Of a DNA stretch of 64,000 nt, positions 51,534 through 60,803 are shown piece after piece. The notes under the pieces were generated by a model that saw only the letters and a list, made by a program, of their open reading frames with translations, did no database searches and was not told the DNA's origin. How positions within the stretch are numbered: the stretch's first letter is position 1; each line of letters begins with the position of its first letter. Location: assembly GCA_905182535.1 (NCBI GenBank), contig CAJJBZ010000001.1:308686-372685 (forward strand), written 5' to 3'. A program made the position numbers and the translations under genes. Origin of the DNA: an uncultured Planktomarina sp. (lineage in GTDB: Bacteria > Pseudomonadota > Alphaproteobacteria > Rhodobacterales > Rhodobacteraceae).

Positions 51534-51553
51534 CCTCCAATTCGTTTTGGAGG
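51534..51553 (+). promoter_or_regulatory. Hairpin covering the amtB ribosome-binding site
   Basis: CCTCCAA (51534-51540) and TTGGAGG (51547-51553) form a 7-bp stem with a six-base TTCGTT loop. The 3' arm contains the whole GGAGG ribosome site of amtB (ATG at 51559). As drawn, the folded mRNA would hide the site, which suggests translational control of amtB. The fold is predicted by eye. Confidence 0.55.
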
Positions 51554-51558
51554 ATATC

Positions 51559-52727
51559 ATGAACGCAGCTGATACAGCTTGGATTATCGTCGCCACGGCA
51601 TTGGTTCTCTTTATGACCCTGCCCGGGCTTGCATTGTTTTACGGTGGGCTGGTGAGGGGACGGAACGTGCTCAGCGTCTTCATGCAGTGCTTTGGCATTG
51701 CATGCCTAATGAGCTTATTGTGGCTCGCGTTCGGCTATTCTATTGCCTTTGGAGACGGCAACTCAGGCTTTTGGGGTGGGTTTAGCCATATTTTCCTTAA
51801 CGGTGTCAATGCCTCAACAGAAGGAGCTGAGACCATTTTTAAAAGACTGTTTTTATTACATTTCAAATGACATTCGCAATAATAACACCAGCCCTAGTTG
51901 TGGGCGCATACCAAATACAGAGATTTGTAATGATTTTCTCTGTGGTTTACCATTCTTACTACGCGCCCGTTGTGCATTGGGTTTGGGGCGGCGGCATTTT
52001 ATCAGACGGTGGCTTGTTTGGTGAAATTGGTCTCAAAGACTTTGCAGGTGGAGTAGTTGTTCATGAAACAGCCGGGCTGGCCGCTTTGGTCATTGCAGTC
52101 TTGCTAGGTCCTAAATCTTTAACACCACCACATAGCCCTATACTCACAATGATTGGAGCAGCAATGCTTTGGGTGGGTTGGTTTGGTTTCAATGGTGGAT
52201 CACAGCTAGCTGCTGATGGTGGTGCAGCTATGGCCCTAACAGTCACACACATATCTGCAGCTGCGGCATCATTAACTTGGGCTCTGTGGGAGTGGATTAA
52301 ATATGGTAGGACTTCACTCGTAGGCATGGTCACCGGTACCATTGCAGGTTTAGCCTCCATCACGCCCGCGTCGGGTTTTGTGGGACCAGTCGAGGCCCTG
52401 ATAATTGGTTCTATAGCCGGAGTTGTTTGTCAAGAAGCTGTCAATCTGGTGCGTAATCGCTTTAAAATTGATGATACACTTGACGTCTTCGCCGTTCACG
52501 GCGTCGGTGGCATCTTTGGAACGATCATGATTGCGGTATTTGGTGCAGGCAATTGGTTCGCACAAGTGGGTAGCTTAGCAATTGTAGGTGTCTTCACTGT
52601 GGTGGTAACATTCGTGCTCGTTAAGCTTGTGGCAATAGTTACACCACTAAGGGTAAGCGAAGAAGATGAGCATACCGGCTTAGATCTATCAGCACATGGC
52701 GAAAGAGCTTACGATCACTCTTCATAA
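51559..52727 (+). CDS. amtB: Ammonium transporter AmtB, frame break near 51850
   Basis: An 11-helix ammonium channel of about 390 residues. MNAADTAWIIVATALVLFMT and LPGLALFYGGLVRGRNVLSV form the start. The frame breaks at about 51850, where one missing base hides VFITFQMTFAIITPALVVGA. Later motifs are YAPVVHWVWGGGIL, GGVVVHETAGLAALV (first pore histidine), MLWVGWFGFNGGS and FAVHGVGGIFGTI (second pore histidine). A region around 51905-51965 diverges from the family and may hide compensating errors. The ATG at 51559 follows GGAGG. No glnK gene precedes it, unlike many amtB loci. Confidence 0.88.
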
Positions 52728-52769
52728 ATGGACTTATATCATGCAACGAAGTCCAGTTTAGTACCCTTT

Positions 52770-53213
52770 TCATGAGTAAAGCGAGTTAGCCCGAGTTTCG
52801 AAAGCACGGACAATTCGCTGCATGGCCTCATTAAATACCAAACCAATAACTCTTTGCAAAATTACATTCTTAAATTGAAAATCAACAAAAAAGCTAACCG
52901 CGCACCCCGCCGGCACATCCTCAAACTTCCAATTTGATTTCATATACTTAAAGGGACCATCTAAATATTCAGTATCAATAAAAAAATTTTCAGAATGCAA
53001 AACTACCTTGCTGCTGAAACGTTCCCGAAACACTTTGAATGAGATGACCAAATCCGCAGCCATTACCGTAGAATCTCCGTCCACAGTCACAGATTTAATG
53101 CGCGCGGCAGCACACCAAGGTAAAAATTCAGGATAGGACTCAACATCAGCCACCAAATCGTACATTTGCTGGGCTGAATATCGTAAAATTCTCGTTTCAT
53201 TATGGGTTGGCAT
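52770..53213 (-). CDS. ratA: RatA/COQ10-type START-domain protein
   Basis: A 147-residue member of the COQ10 / RatA family (polyketide cyclase/START fold). Family features are YSAQQMYDLVADVESYPEFL then PWCAAARI, the phenylalanine-rich strand region SFFVDFQFKNVILQRVIGLV and FNEAMQRIVRAFETRA. Homologues bind ubiquinone (COQ10) or inhibit 70S ribosome assembly (E. coli RatA); which applies here is undecided. It is convergent with amtB; a weak 6-bp inverted repeat (52729-52755) lies between them. It is divergent from hpt. Confidence 0.88.
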   Translation of the reverse strand: MPTHNETRILRYSAQQMYDLVADVESYPEFLPWCAAARIKSVTVDGDSTVMAADLVISFKVFRERFSSKVVLHSENFFIDTEYLDGPFKYMKSNWKFEDVPAGCAVSFFVDFQFKNVILQRVIGLVFNEAMQRIVRAFETRANSLYS

Positions 53214-53278
53214 GCTATTTTCCGCTGACTCTGTTATCTAGATGTCGTAGAAACGAGTAGGAAGTTCAAGAGGGCACA

Positions 53279-53815
53279 ATGTCACAAAAACCATATGTCA
53301 TCGACAGTATGATTTCAGCCAAGTCAATTGCGGCTCGTATTGAGCAATTAGCTGATGAAATTGAAACTGAATTTTCTGATACGGATAAATTGGTTGTGAT
53401 AGGGCTTTTGCGTGGCTCTTTCGTATTTATCGCGGATCTAGTACGTGAGATCAGCTTGCCGATTGAGGTCGATTTCCTTGAAGTGAGTAGTTATGGTGAC
53501 GGTATGGAAAGCTCGCGTGAGGTGCGTATCTTAAAAGATCTTCGCGGTACCATTGAAAATAGAGATGTGTTGATTGTAGAGGATATTGTTGACACCGGCC
53601 ATACGATGAAAAACGTCACTCAACATATTATGCGCCGCCAGCCTAAGCGGATGAAAACCATCGCTCTACTCGATAAACCTTCTCGCCGCGAAGTTGACAT
53701 TAAAACTGACTTTTTAGGATTTGAAATTCCTGATGAATTTGTTGTAGGTTACGGAATTGACTTCGCACAGCGTAACAGAAACCTACCCTATATTGGCAAA
53801 GTCCGTTTTACATAG
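53279..53815 (+). CDS. hpt: Hypoxanthine phosphoribosyltransferase
   Basis: A 178-residue purine salvage enzyme converting hypoxanthine or guanine with PRPP to IMP or GMP. The PRPP motif is [20 protein letters not shown] (residues about 99-118). Other family features are [32 protein letters not shown] and [27 protein letters not shown] ribosome site is near the ATG. It stands alone, divergent from ratA. Confidence 0.93.
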   Translation: MSQKPYVIDSMISAKSIAARIEQLADEIETEFSDTDKLVVIGLLRGSFVFIADLVREISLPIEVDFLEVSSYGDGMESSREVRILKDLRGTIENRDVLIVEDIVDTGHTMKNVTQHIMRRQPKRMKTIALLDKPSRREVDIKTDFLGFEIPDEFVVGYGIDFAQRNRNLPYIGKVRFT

Positions 53816-53918
53816 TCCTATGTTTTTTATTTAAAAAAAGCACTAATAAACGTAACCGAAAGTAGAAAGCTACCAATATTTCAGGGTTATTACTGTATTG
53901 ATCCACACCAAAGCCACA

Positions 53919-54884
53919 TTAACTCAGAACACTGGTTAAACCATTAGTAGCTATTCGGGCTTTTTGCATTTTAGCGAAGTCATCACCAGCGTGGTACGAA
54001 CTGCGGGTAAGTGGCGTAGCTGAAACCATCAAGAACCCCTTGCCCTTTGCCGCCTGCTCATAGCTTGCGAATTCCTCTGGTGTCACGAAACGGTCCACAC
54101 GGTGGTGTTTCAATGTTGGCTGAAGATATTGGCCAATCGTTACAACATCAATATTTGCTGCCCTCATGTCATCCATAACTTGATAGACTGATTGGCGGTC
54201 TTCCCCAAGCCCAACCATGATACCAGATTTAGTAAACATAGTGGGATCAAGCTCCTTAACACGCTGCAAAAGTCGCAACGAGTGAAAGTAGCGGGCGCCC
54301 GGTCTTACTTCAGGATATAGGCCGGGTACAGTTTCAAGATTATGATTGAATACATCCGGCTTAGCGGCAACCACTAACTCCAAGGCTTCTGACTCACAAC
54401 GAATAAAATCCGGAGTCAAAATCTCAATTGTGGTGGTTGGTGCCTGCTTTCGGATGGCACGAATGGTTTGCGCGAAATGCGCAGCACCACCGTCTTTAAT
54501 ATCATCACGATCCACAGATGTTACAACAACATGTTTCAAGCCTAATTTTTTAACTGCATCAGCTACGCGTCCGGGTTCAAAAGCATCCAAACCTTCAGGC
54601 GGTTTTCCCGTAGCAATATTACAAAAGGTACAAGCGCGAGTACAAACTTCGCCCATAATCATCATTGTTGCATGGCCCTGGTTCCAACATTCTCCTACAT
54701 TGGGGCATCCCGCTTCTTCGCAGACCGTCACAAGTTTGTGTTCACGCATAATTTTTCGTGTTTCTTGATAGCCCTGTCCAACAGGCGCTTTCACACGGAT
54801 CCATGCCGGCTTTTTAGGCTGTGGATTATCCGGACCCTTTGCCTTTTCAGGATGCCGTTGTTCAGGGATTTTTAAATCGCGCAT
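53919..54884 (-). CDS. lipA: Lipoyl synthase
   Basis: A 321-residue radical-SAM enzyme that inserts two sulfurs into octanoyl groups. The auxiliary cluster cysteines are in [13 protein letters not shown] and the radical SAM motif is [11 protein letters not shown]. Other features are [40 protein letters not shown] and the C-terminal RSSYHAGDD serine motif. It acts on the lipoyl domains of 2-oxoacid dehydrogenases. It lies 168 bases downstream of the MttB-family gene and may be separately transcribed. Confidence 0.96.
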   Translation of the reverse strand: MRDLKIPEQRHPEKAKGPDNPQPKKPAWIRVKAPVGQGYQETRKIMREHKLVTVCEEAGCPNVGECWNQGHATMMIMGEVCTRACTFCNIATGKPPEGLDAFEPGRVADAVKKLGLKHVVVTSVDRDDIKDGGAAHFAQTIRAIRKQAPTTTIEILTPDFIRCESEALELVVAAKPDVFNHNLETVPGLYPEVRPGARYFHSLRLLQRVKELDPTMFTKSGIMVGLGEDRQSVYQVMDDMRAANIDVVTIGQYLQPTLKHHRVDRFVTPEEFASYEQAAKGKGFLMVSATPLTRSSYHAGDDFAKMQKARIATNGLTSVLS

Positions 54885-55052
54885 TATTAAGTTCCTCAGT
54901 TATGACTAATTTAACACAGCCACTTAAAACAACCACCCCCCAGTCACGAATACCAGCCATGCATTAAACCCGTAGCACATCTGGCCTAGCCCGCGCGTTT
55001 TTCCATTCGTGCCAGTAAAAATATAATTATTCATGCTTTACTAAAAAAATAA

Positions 55053-56594
55053 CTAAACAAAAGCGTCCGGCATAGCAGCCTTTTTATCGGCAACATATTT
55101 TTCAAGAGCGGCTAAAATCTCAGGGTCAAGCGGCGGTTGTTGATAGGTGGCCAATTGAAGTGTCACCCTATCTGCCGCCAGCGCATACGTATCGCGCGCG
55201 CCTTCTTCATACCAAGTTTCAAACGGTTTGTAGTCAAACAGGTTTGATCGCCAAAATGCTGCCTTAAAGTTATTTTGCGTGTGCTCACAACCAAGATAAT
55301 GGCCACTTGGACCCACTTCCCGTATAGCATCCATAGCTTGACCGTTTTCATCACAGACCAACACCAATACCATTTTGTGCAATGTACCAAGCTGATCTGC
55401 ATCCATCACAAATTTTTCAAACGATGCAACCAAGCCTCCCTCGAGCCAGCCACAAGAATGCAGCATAAAGTTTACGCCACCAAGCAGGGCTGCATTTAAT
55501 GTGTTTGCAGTCTCATAAGCAGCCTGTGCGTCGGGCAGTTTTGAGCCACAGAGACCCCCACCTGAACGAAATGGCAGGCCCATGCGCCGCGCCAGTTGCC
55601 CGGCACCATAAAGAATTTGACTCGCCTCAGGTGTGCCAAACGTGGGCGCGCCAGAATTCATATCAATAGAAGTCACAAATGTTCCAAAAATTACTGGGCA
55701 ACCTGGCTTCAAGATTTGACTATAAGCAATGCCAGCTAAAACCTCAGCCAGAACCTGAGTCAGAGTACCCACAATTGATACTGGAGCCATGGCACCGCCA
55801 ACAATGAAAGGTGAGATAATGCTTGCTTGATTATTTTTGGCAAACACTTCCAAAGCGCCCATCATGATACTGTCGAAGGTCAGTGGACTGTTTATATTGA
55901 TCAGGGAAGTCATCACAGTATTATTTTGAACGAATTCTTCTCCAAATAAGATTTCACACATATCAACTGAATCTTGGGCTCGGCTAGGCTCAGTCACTGA
56001 TCCCATAAAAGGTTTGTCGCTGTACACCATATGCGCCATCAGCATATCCAAGTGGCGCTTATTTACAGGTATATCCGTAGGTTCACAAACCGTTCCACCA
56101 GAATGATGAAGGTATTTTGACATATACCCAAGCTTTACGAATTTTTGAAAATCAGCGATAGTAGCATAACGCCGGCCACCATCACGGTCACGTACAAAAG
56201 GCGGTCCATAAACTGGCGCAGTTACTAGAGTTTTCCCTCCAATTTCCACATTACGATCTGGATTTCGCGCATGTTGAACGAACTTAGATGGCGCTGTTTT
56301 GCAGAGTTTGCGGGCCAAACCACGCGGGATTCGTACACGTTCGCCTTCAATCGTTGCGCCGACTGAACGCCAGCGTTCCAAAGCATCGGGACTATCCACA
56401 AAATTTACACCAATTTTTTCGAGCACGGTCTCAGCATTATACTCAATTAGCTCAAGTGTGGCTTCATCTAATAACTCGTATAATGGAATGTTGCGTTCGA
56501 TATAACGTTCTGTTTCTACACTTATCGCTGTGCGTTCAGCTCTACGCGCAGCGCCGCCCCCACTGCGTGATCTTCGAACTGCTGTTTCGACCAT
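55053..56594 (-). CDS. Trimethylamine methyltransferase (MttB) superfamily protein without pyrrolysine
   Basis: A 513-residue TIM-barrel methyltransferase of the MttB superfamily. Recognisable segments are IPLYELLDEATLELIEYNAE, ATIADFQKFVKLGYMSKYLH, FGTPEASQILYGAGQLARRM, LPFRSGGGLCGSKLPDAQAA and SCGWLEGGLVASFEKFVMDA. The frame is continuous with no in-frame amber codon, so it cannot carry pyrrolysine. Non-Pyl relatives demethylate quaternary amines such as glycine betaine or proline betaine onto a corrinoid protein. No corrinoid-protein or reactivase gene lies in this window. The ATG at 56594 is preferred; an ATG at 56612 would add six residues. Confidence 0.88.
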   Translation of the reverse strand: MVETAVRRSRSGGGAARRAERTAISVETERYIERNIPLYELLDEATLELIEYNAETVLEKIGVNFVDSPDALERWRSVGATIEGERVRIPRGLARKLCKTAPSKFVQHARNPDRNVEIGGKTLVTAPVYGPPFVRDRDGGRRYATIADFQKFVKLGYMSKYLHHSGGTVCEPTDIPVNKRHLDMLMAHMVYSDKPFMGSVTEPSRAQDSVDMCEILFGEEFVQNNTVMTSLININSPLTFDSIMMGALEVFAKNNQASIISPFIVGGAMAPVSIVGTLTQVLAEVLAGIAYSQILKPGCPVIFGTFVTSIDMNSGAPTFGTPEASQILYGAGQLARRMGLPFRSGGGLCGSKLPDAQAAYETANTLNAALLGGVNFMLHSCGWLEGGLVASFEKFVMDADQLGTLHKMVLVLVCDENGQAMDAIREVGPSGHYLGCEHTQNNFKAAFWRSNLFDYKPFETWYEEGARDTYALAADRVTLQLATYQQPPLDPEILAALEKYVADKKAAMPDAFV

Positions 56595-56747
56595 TATAAA
56601 ACCCCTATTCAATCTAAATTAAACAATAGTCATATAATACAATGTACGGCGTTGTTTTCCGCCGTTTCGAACGGAAAAACGACATAAAAACTGATTTCTT
56701 ATCTACAGCTGGGTTGAACCTCTTTCAAGGTCGGAATATCGGAGGCT

Positions 56748-58310
56748 ATGGAACATATGCATGAAAAATTACTTATCATCGACTTTGGCAGTCAAGTAAC
56801 TCAACTGATTGCAAGGCGTTTGCGCGAATTGAATGTGTACTGCGAAATCCATCCATTTCAAAAAATAACAGAAAACTTTTTAAAAGATTTTAGCCCTAGG
56901 GCTATTATTTTGTCTGGTGGGCCAGCATCAGTGATTGACGAAGGATCTCCACGCCCACCGAGTGCGGTTTTCGAGATGGGTGTTCCAGTTTTGGGAATAT
57001 GTTATGGTCAACAAGTTATGATGCACTGCTTAGGTGGTAAGGTTGAACGCGGTCATGGGACAGCGGAATTTGGCCGCGCTTACGTAAGCCAAAAATCATC
57101 CTTGCCCTTGCTTGATGGTTGGTTCTCTGAGGGTGATGAACAAGTGTGGATGAGCCACGGCGACCATGTAAGTGCTATTGCGCCGGGGTTTGAGGTATTC
57201 GGAACATCTCCTAATGCGCCCTTTGCAATTACCGCAGATCAATCCCGAGAGTTCTATGCCGTACAGTTCCATCCAGAAGTACACCACACACCAAAAGGTG
57301 CTACCCTATACGAAAATTTCATTCATCGCGCTGGATTTACTGGTGATTGGACTATGGGCGCCTATCGCGAGCAAGCCCTACAGAAAATTAGAGATCAAGT
57401 TGGTGACAAAAAAGTTATTTGTGGTCTTTCAGGTGGCGTTGATAGCTCTGTGGCTGCAGTTTTGATCCATGAAGCAATTGGTGATCAATTAACCTGTGTT
57501 TTCGTTGATCACGGCTTACTGCGTCAGGGCGAGTCAGATGAAGTTATTCAGATGTTCCGTGATAATACAGTATGCCTTTTATTTATGCCGATGAAAAAGA
57601 GCTATTTCTCAGTGCCTTGGACGGACAATCTGATCCTGAAACAAAGCGAAAGATAATCGGAAAACTGTTCATCGACGTCTTTCAAAAACATGCGGCGGCT
57701 GTAGGTGGCGCAAAGTTTTTGGCTCAGGGCACTTTGTACCCAGATGTTATTGAAAGTGTTATGCTTTTCAGGCGGCCCTTCAGTCACAATTAAATCGCAT
57801 CACAATGTTGGTGGTTTGCCAGAAAAAATGGGCCTTAAGCTTGGTTGAGCCGTTGCGCGAGTTGTTCAAAGACGAAGTGCGGACACTAGGACGTGAACTC
57901 GGTCTACCTGCATCGTTTATTGGCCGCCATCCCTTCCCCGGCCCAGGGCTGGCAATCCGTTGCCCAGGTGAAATAACTCGTGAAAAGCTAGACCATCCTG
58001 CGACTTGCCGATGCGGTATATATCGATCAAATCAGAAAACACGGACTGTATGACGAGATTTGGCAAGCCTTTGTGGCTATTCTGCCGGTGCGTACAGTTG
58101 GCGTTATGGGCGACAGCCGCACTTATGATTTCGCCTGCGCCTTGCGTGCAGTGACTTCAGTAGACGGTATGACTGCTGACTACTACCCATTTACCCATGA
58201 GTTCCTAGGAGAAACCGCTACTCGCATTATTAATGAGGTTAAAGGTATCAACAGGGTAACCTATGATATCACCTCAAAGCCGCCAGGGACCATTGATTGA
58301 GTGGGAGTAG
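56748..58310 (+). CDS. guaA: GMP synthase (glutamine-hydrolysing), five frame breaks
   Basis: GuaA converts XMP to GMP. The glutaminase domain is intact ([36 protein letters not shown] with the catalytic cysteine, [14 protein letters not shown]). The ATP pyrophosphatase starts [20 protein letters not shown]. Breaks near 57575, 57763, 57843, 57993 and 58295 then follow; corrected frames give [79 protein letters not shown] and a GTI..EWE end. Four are extra bases and one is missing. The joined length (about 520) is normal. Start is at 56748 or 56757. Confidence 0.9.
58292..58310 (+). repeat. guaA 3'-end repeat, left copy (candidate att site)
   Basis: The last bases of guaA read ATTGATTGAGTGGGAGTAG and are followed by ATAAAAATG, the start of a micro-ORF. 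A related sequence, ATTGACTGGGAATGA then ATAAAATG, occurs at 60784-60806 after the truncated IS. The shared core is TGGGA around the guaA stop. Site-specific islands that use the guaA 3' end as attachment site are established in many bacteria, and the extreme end of guaA is the duplicated part. Confidence 0.6.
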
Positions 58311-58316
58311 ATAAAA

Positions 58317-58439
58317 ATGATTTGTATTCAAGTAGATATACCACAAAGTGTATGTGATATTGACGATGAACTTAATGCGATTTATCACAGTAATGACACT
58401 GTTTGTATTCGGACTTTTAAAATCAATCGTATGGACTGA
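58317..58439 (+). CDS. Micro-ORF A, 40 residues, next to guaA
   Basis: A 40-residue frame starts 6 bases after the guaA stop and contains CDIDDELNAIYHSND. It resembles micro-ORF B (60804-60905), which has CDIGDELKAIYYC; both begin with M, then CI at residues 3-4, and the aligned starts share about half of their residues over 24 positions. Both copies follow a guaA-like end. I recognise no family. It may be the 5' remnant of a longer island gene, or a true small protein. Confidence 0.35.
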   Translation: MICIQVDIPQSVCDIDDELNAIYHSNDTVCIRTFKINRMD

Positions 58440-58574
58440 ATTGAAGTTTTCGTCGTACTGTTACTGCAGGAATGTTGCACAAACGTCTGACGACGGGAAA
58501 ATAATAGTAACTCTGCGAGCAATACTTCGCACTTAAAAGTTACATAGACGTTACATAGTCTGAAAGGACGATTA

Positions 58575-58697
58575 ATGTTAGCAATAACTTTGACGAAGCT
58601 TGTGTGTACAAGCGAGGCGAGTAAAGAGTTTGGCTTTACTGCTGGGATGCTTAAAGGTTCTTTAGCTGAAGGCAGAAAGCCTAAAAGAGGGAGTTAA
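58575..58697 (+). CDS. Putative 40-residue HTH / excisionase-like peptide
   Basis: A 40-residue frame with an AAAGGA ribosome site six bases upstream of the ATG. It contains TSEASKEFGFTAGMLKGSLA and GRKPKRGS, which resembles the compact helix-turn-helix of AlpA/excisionase-type proteins with a basic tail. Evidence is weak, but an excisionase would fit an integrated island. It abuts the methyltransferase remnant. Confidence 0.3.
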   Translation: MLAITLTKLVCTSEASKEFGFTAGMLKGSLAEGRKPKRGS

Positions 58698-58698
58698 A

Positions 58699-59471
58699 AT
58701 GATACGCATAAACGATATCGAAAAACCTACAAAGAAAATGTATTTCTAGGTTATAGTCAATCGCATAACTTTTGTAGAAATTGGTATTCTTGATGGTGGA
58801 TCTCTTTTTATGTGGAGGGACTATTTTGGATCTAACGCTAGAATTATTGGTGTTGACTTAAATCCAGAAGCAAAAAAATGGGAAAAAGAGGGTTTTGAAA
58901 TATATATTGGAAGGATTCTGATAAGAATTTTTGGAAAGAATTTGTAAATGATGTTGGAGAAATTGATATCGTTCTAGACGATGGAGGACATACGTATAGC
59001 CAACAAATAATTACAACAGAAAGCTTACTGCCTCACATCAAAGATGGTGGTCTAATTGTTGTTGAGGACACTCATACGTCTTATATGAAGGGGTTTGGTG
59101 ATGTAAGTTTCTCATTCATTGAGTATGTCAAAGAGCATATTGATAAGATAAATATGAGATTTGAAAGTTTTGAAAAAGATAAAGCGGAAAGAAGATTTTG
59201 GAGTGTAGAAGTTGTAGAAAGTATGGTGGCTTTCAAAATAAATAGAGCTGCATCAATCCTTAAGTCTGAACCTATCTTCAATATTGGTTCAACATTTTCT
59301 GCAAGGGATTTTAGGTTCGACGATGCGAATGCCTTAATGCCAGTTGAGCAAATCTTCAACAAGAAAAATCCTAAAAATGAGATAACTCTTAAGCAGCTCG
59401 AAAATGTTCTTACGAATATCAAAGTCAATCATCCTGATATAAGTAAAAGACTAAAGGATATCTTGGATTGA
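58699..59471 (+). pseudogene. Class I SAM-dependent methyltransferase (CmcI / cephalosporin hydroxylase-like), frame-broken
   Basis: An AT-rich gene for a SAM methyltransferase of about 255 residues. The SAM motif is TFVEIGILDGGSLFMWRDYF, followed by ARIIGVDLNPEAKKWEKEGF, then EIDIVLDDGGHTYSQQIITT and HIKDGGLIVVEDTHTSYMKG. At least two breaks are present: a stop or shift near 58740, before the SAM motif, and a missing base near 58914. The C-terminal part from 59085 to 59471 is intact. Relatives often methylate sugars in surface polysaccharides. Low GC against its neighbours suggests transfer with the island. Whether the breaks are real or sequence errors cannot be told here. Confidence 0.6.
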
Positions 59472-59522
59472 ACCTTTCTAGCGCTCTAATTATGCAAGCT
59501 AACATAATTGAAAAAATAAAAA

Positions 59523-59670
59523 ATGAGTGAAGCGATGGATTCAGTTGCAAACAAAAAAAAAATTGAAAGTTACTGCAAGAACGTATTAATAAATACTAGT
59601 CCACGTCGCCAACTGGCAAAAGACGAAACAACAAAGCTAGCAAGCTTAAGCAGTTATGAGCCTCCCCCTT
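59523..59670 (+). pseudogene. 5' fragment of a gene cut by the IS3 insertion
   Basis: A frame starting at 59523 gives MSEAMDSVANKKKIESYCKN and continues to LASLSSYEPPP, where it runs into the IS left end at about 59671. The codons are AT-rich like the methyltransferase, unlike the IS. No continuation is seen beyond the IS. Family not recognised. Confidence 0.4.
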
Positions 59671-60783
59671 TGAAGTGGTCCGCCCCTATAGTTAGGAAAC
59701 GGAGGACCATAAATGGCCATCAAGAGACCCAAGCCCGAAGAGATTGTCGTGAAGTTACGGCAGGTTGAAGTTCTAATGGGGCAAGGTATGCCCCGGATTG
59801 ACGCGATCCGTCAGATCAGTGTGACTGAACAAACCTATTACCGTTGGAAGAAGAAGTACGGCGGAATGGGCACAGAACAACTCAAGGAACTGAAGCGGTT
59901 ACAGAAAGAGAACGAGCGTCTTCGCCGAGCAGTATCGGACCTTACGCTGGACAAGCTGATCCTAAAGGAGGCTGCATCGGGAAACTTCTAAGCCCTTCGC
60001 GTCGCCGTGCTTGCATTGATCTCGTGCGCAGTCAGATGAAGGTTTCTGAGCGTCGAGTGTGCCGCGCGTTGGGCCAACATCGATCCACACAACGTCGATT
60101 ACCCAAAGGCCGTGCCGATGAAGAACGCTTGGTCGCAGACATGATCGAGTTGACCCGCCAGTACGGTCGATATGGCTATCGCCGAGTCGCGGCCTTGCTA
60201 AGAGACGCGGGTTGGCAAGTGAATGACAAACGTGTCGAACGTCTGTGGCGGCGCGAGGGGCTTAAGGTGCCAATGAAACAACCAAAGAAGGGGCGGCTCT
60301 GGATGAACGATGGATCCTGCGTCCGGCTGCGTCCTGAGTACCGCGACCATGTCTGGTCGTATGACTTTGTGCATCACCGGACCGACGATGGCAGGGCGTT
60401 CAGGACTCTCAACATCTTGGATGAACACAGCCGAGAATGCCTTGCGATCCGTGTGAAACGAAAGCTGAACTCGACGGAGGTCATCGACGCTCTGACAGAC
60501 CTGTTCATCCTGCGTGGTGTTCCAGCCTACATCAGGTCGGACAACGGCCCTGAGTTTATCGCTGAGGCGCTCAGAGACTGGATCAGAGCTGTCGGAGCAA
60601 AGACGGCTTACATTGAGCCGGGATCGCCCTGGGAGAACGGATATTGCGAAAGCTTCAACGGGCGAATGCGAGATGAATTGCTCAACGGCGAGATATTCTA
60701 CTCACTACGCGAAGCTCAAATAATCATCGAACGCTGGAGGAACCACTACAACACGAAACGACCACACAGACAGTATTATAACT
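59671..60783 (+). mobile_element. IS3-family insertion sequence, right end missing
   Basis: The element begins about 59671 with TGAAGTGGTCCGCCCC and carries orfA and orfB in the -1 arrangement. Its GC content is visibly higher than the sequence on each side. The transposase stops at HYNTKRPH followed by an unrelated QYYNY, where relatives continue with SSLGYRPPAPE, so the last 25-30 codons and the right inverted repeat are lost. The lost end is replaced by the guaA-like repeat. No target-site duplication can be defined. Confidence 0.85.
59713..59991 (+). CDS. IS3-family transposase OrfA
   Basis: A 92-residue DNA-binding subunit. The helix-turn-helix is MPRIDAIRQISVTEQTYYRW and the leucine zipper is LKELKRLQKENERLRRAVSD. 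It ends KLILKEAASGNF. It has a GGAGG ribosome site (ACGGAGGACC) before the ATG. Confidence 0.9.
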   Translation: MAIKRPKPEEIVVKLRQVEVLMGQGMPRIDAIRQISVTEQTYYRWKKKYGGMGTEQLKELKRLQKENERLRRAVSDLTLDKLILKEAASGNF

Positions 60784-60788
60784 ATTGA
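59844..60788 (+). CDS. IS3-family transposase OrfB (made as an OrfAB frameshift fusion), C-terminally truncated
   Basis: The orfB frame is -1 relative to orfA and overlaps it. Useful sequence starts near 59985 (LLSPSRRRACIDLVRSQMKV), consistent with programmed frameshifting at the end of orfA. The HTH_21 region is RQYGRYGYRRVAALLRDAGW. The DDE catalytic residues are in WSYDFVHHRTDDGRAFR, IRSDNGPEF and WENGYCESFNGRMRDEL. The protein ends early at HYNTKRPHRQYYNY, so it may be inactive. The stop TGA at 60786-60788 belongs to the guaA-like repeat. Confidence 0.88.
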   Translation: MEEEVRRNGHRTTQGTEAVTERERASSPSSIGPYAGQADPKGGCIGKLLSPSRRRACIDLVRSQMKVSERRVCRALGQHRSTQRRLPKGRADEERLVADMIELTRQYGRYGYRRVAALLRDAGWQVNDKRVERLWRREGLKVPMKQPKKGRLWMNDGSCVRLRPEYRDHVWSYDFVHHRTDDGRAFRTLNILDEHSRECLAIRVKRKLNSTEVIDALTDLFILRGVPAYIRSDNGPEFIAEALRDWIRAVGAKTAYIEPGSPWENGYCESFNGRMRDELLNGEIFYSLREAQIIIERWRNHYNTKRPHRQYYNY

Positions 60789-60798
60789 CTGGGAATGA
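60784..60798 (+). repeat. guaA 3'-end repeat, right copy (candidate att site)
   Basis: ATTGACTGGGAATGA reads T-I-D-W-E-stop when preceded by ACT, the same as the conserved GuaA C-terminus (TIEWE). It is followed by ATAAAATG and micro-ORF B, as guaA is followed by ATAAAAATG and micro-ORF A. It is joined directly to the truncated IS. Confidence 0.6.
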
Positions 60799-60803
60799 AT
60801 AAA

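Noticed and set aside
56748..58310. guaA as a real pseudogene created by the island insertion
   Set aside because: The breaks are scattered single-base changes well upstream of the junction, of the same kind as in rpsB and tsf; the island junction leaves the terminal codons in place.
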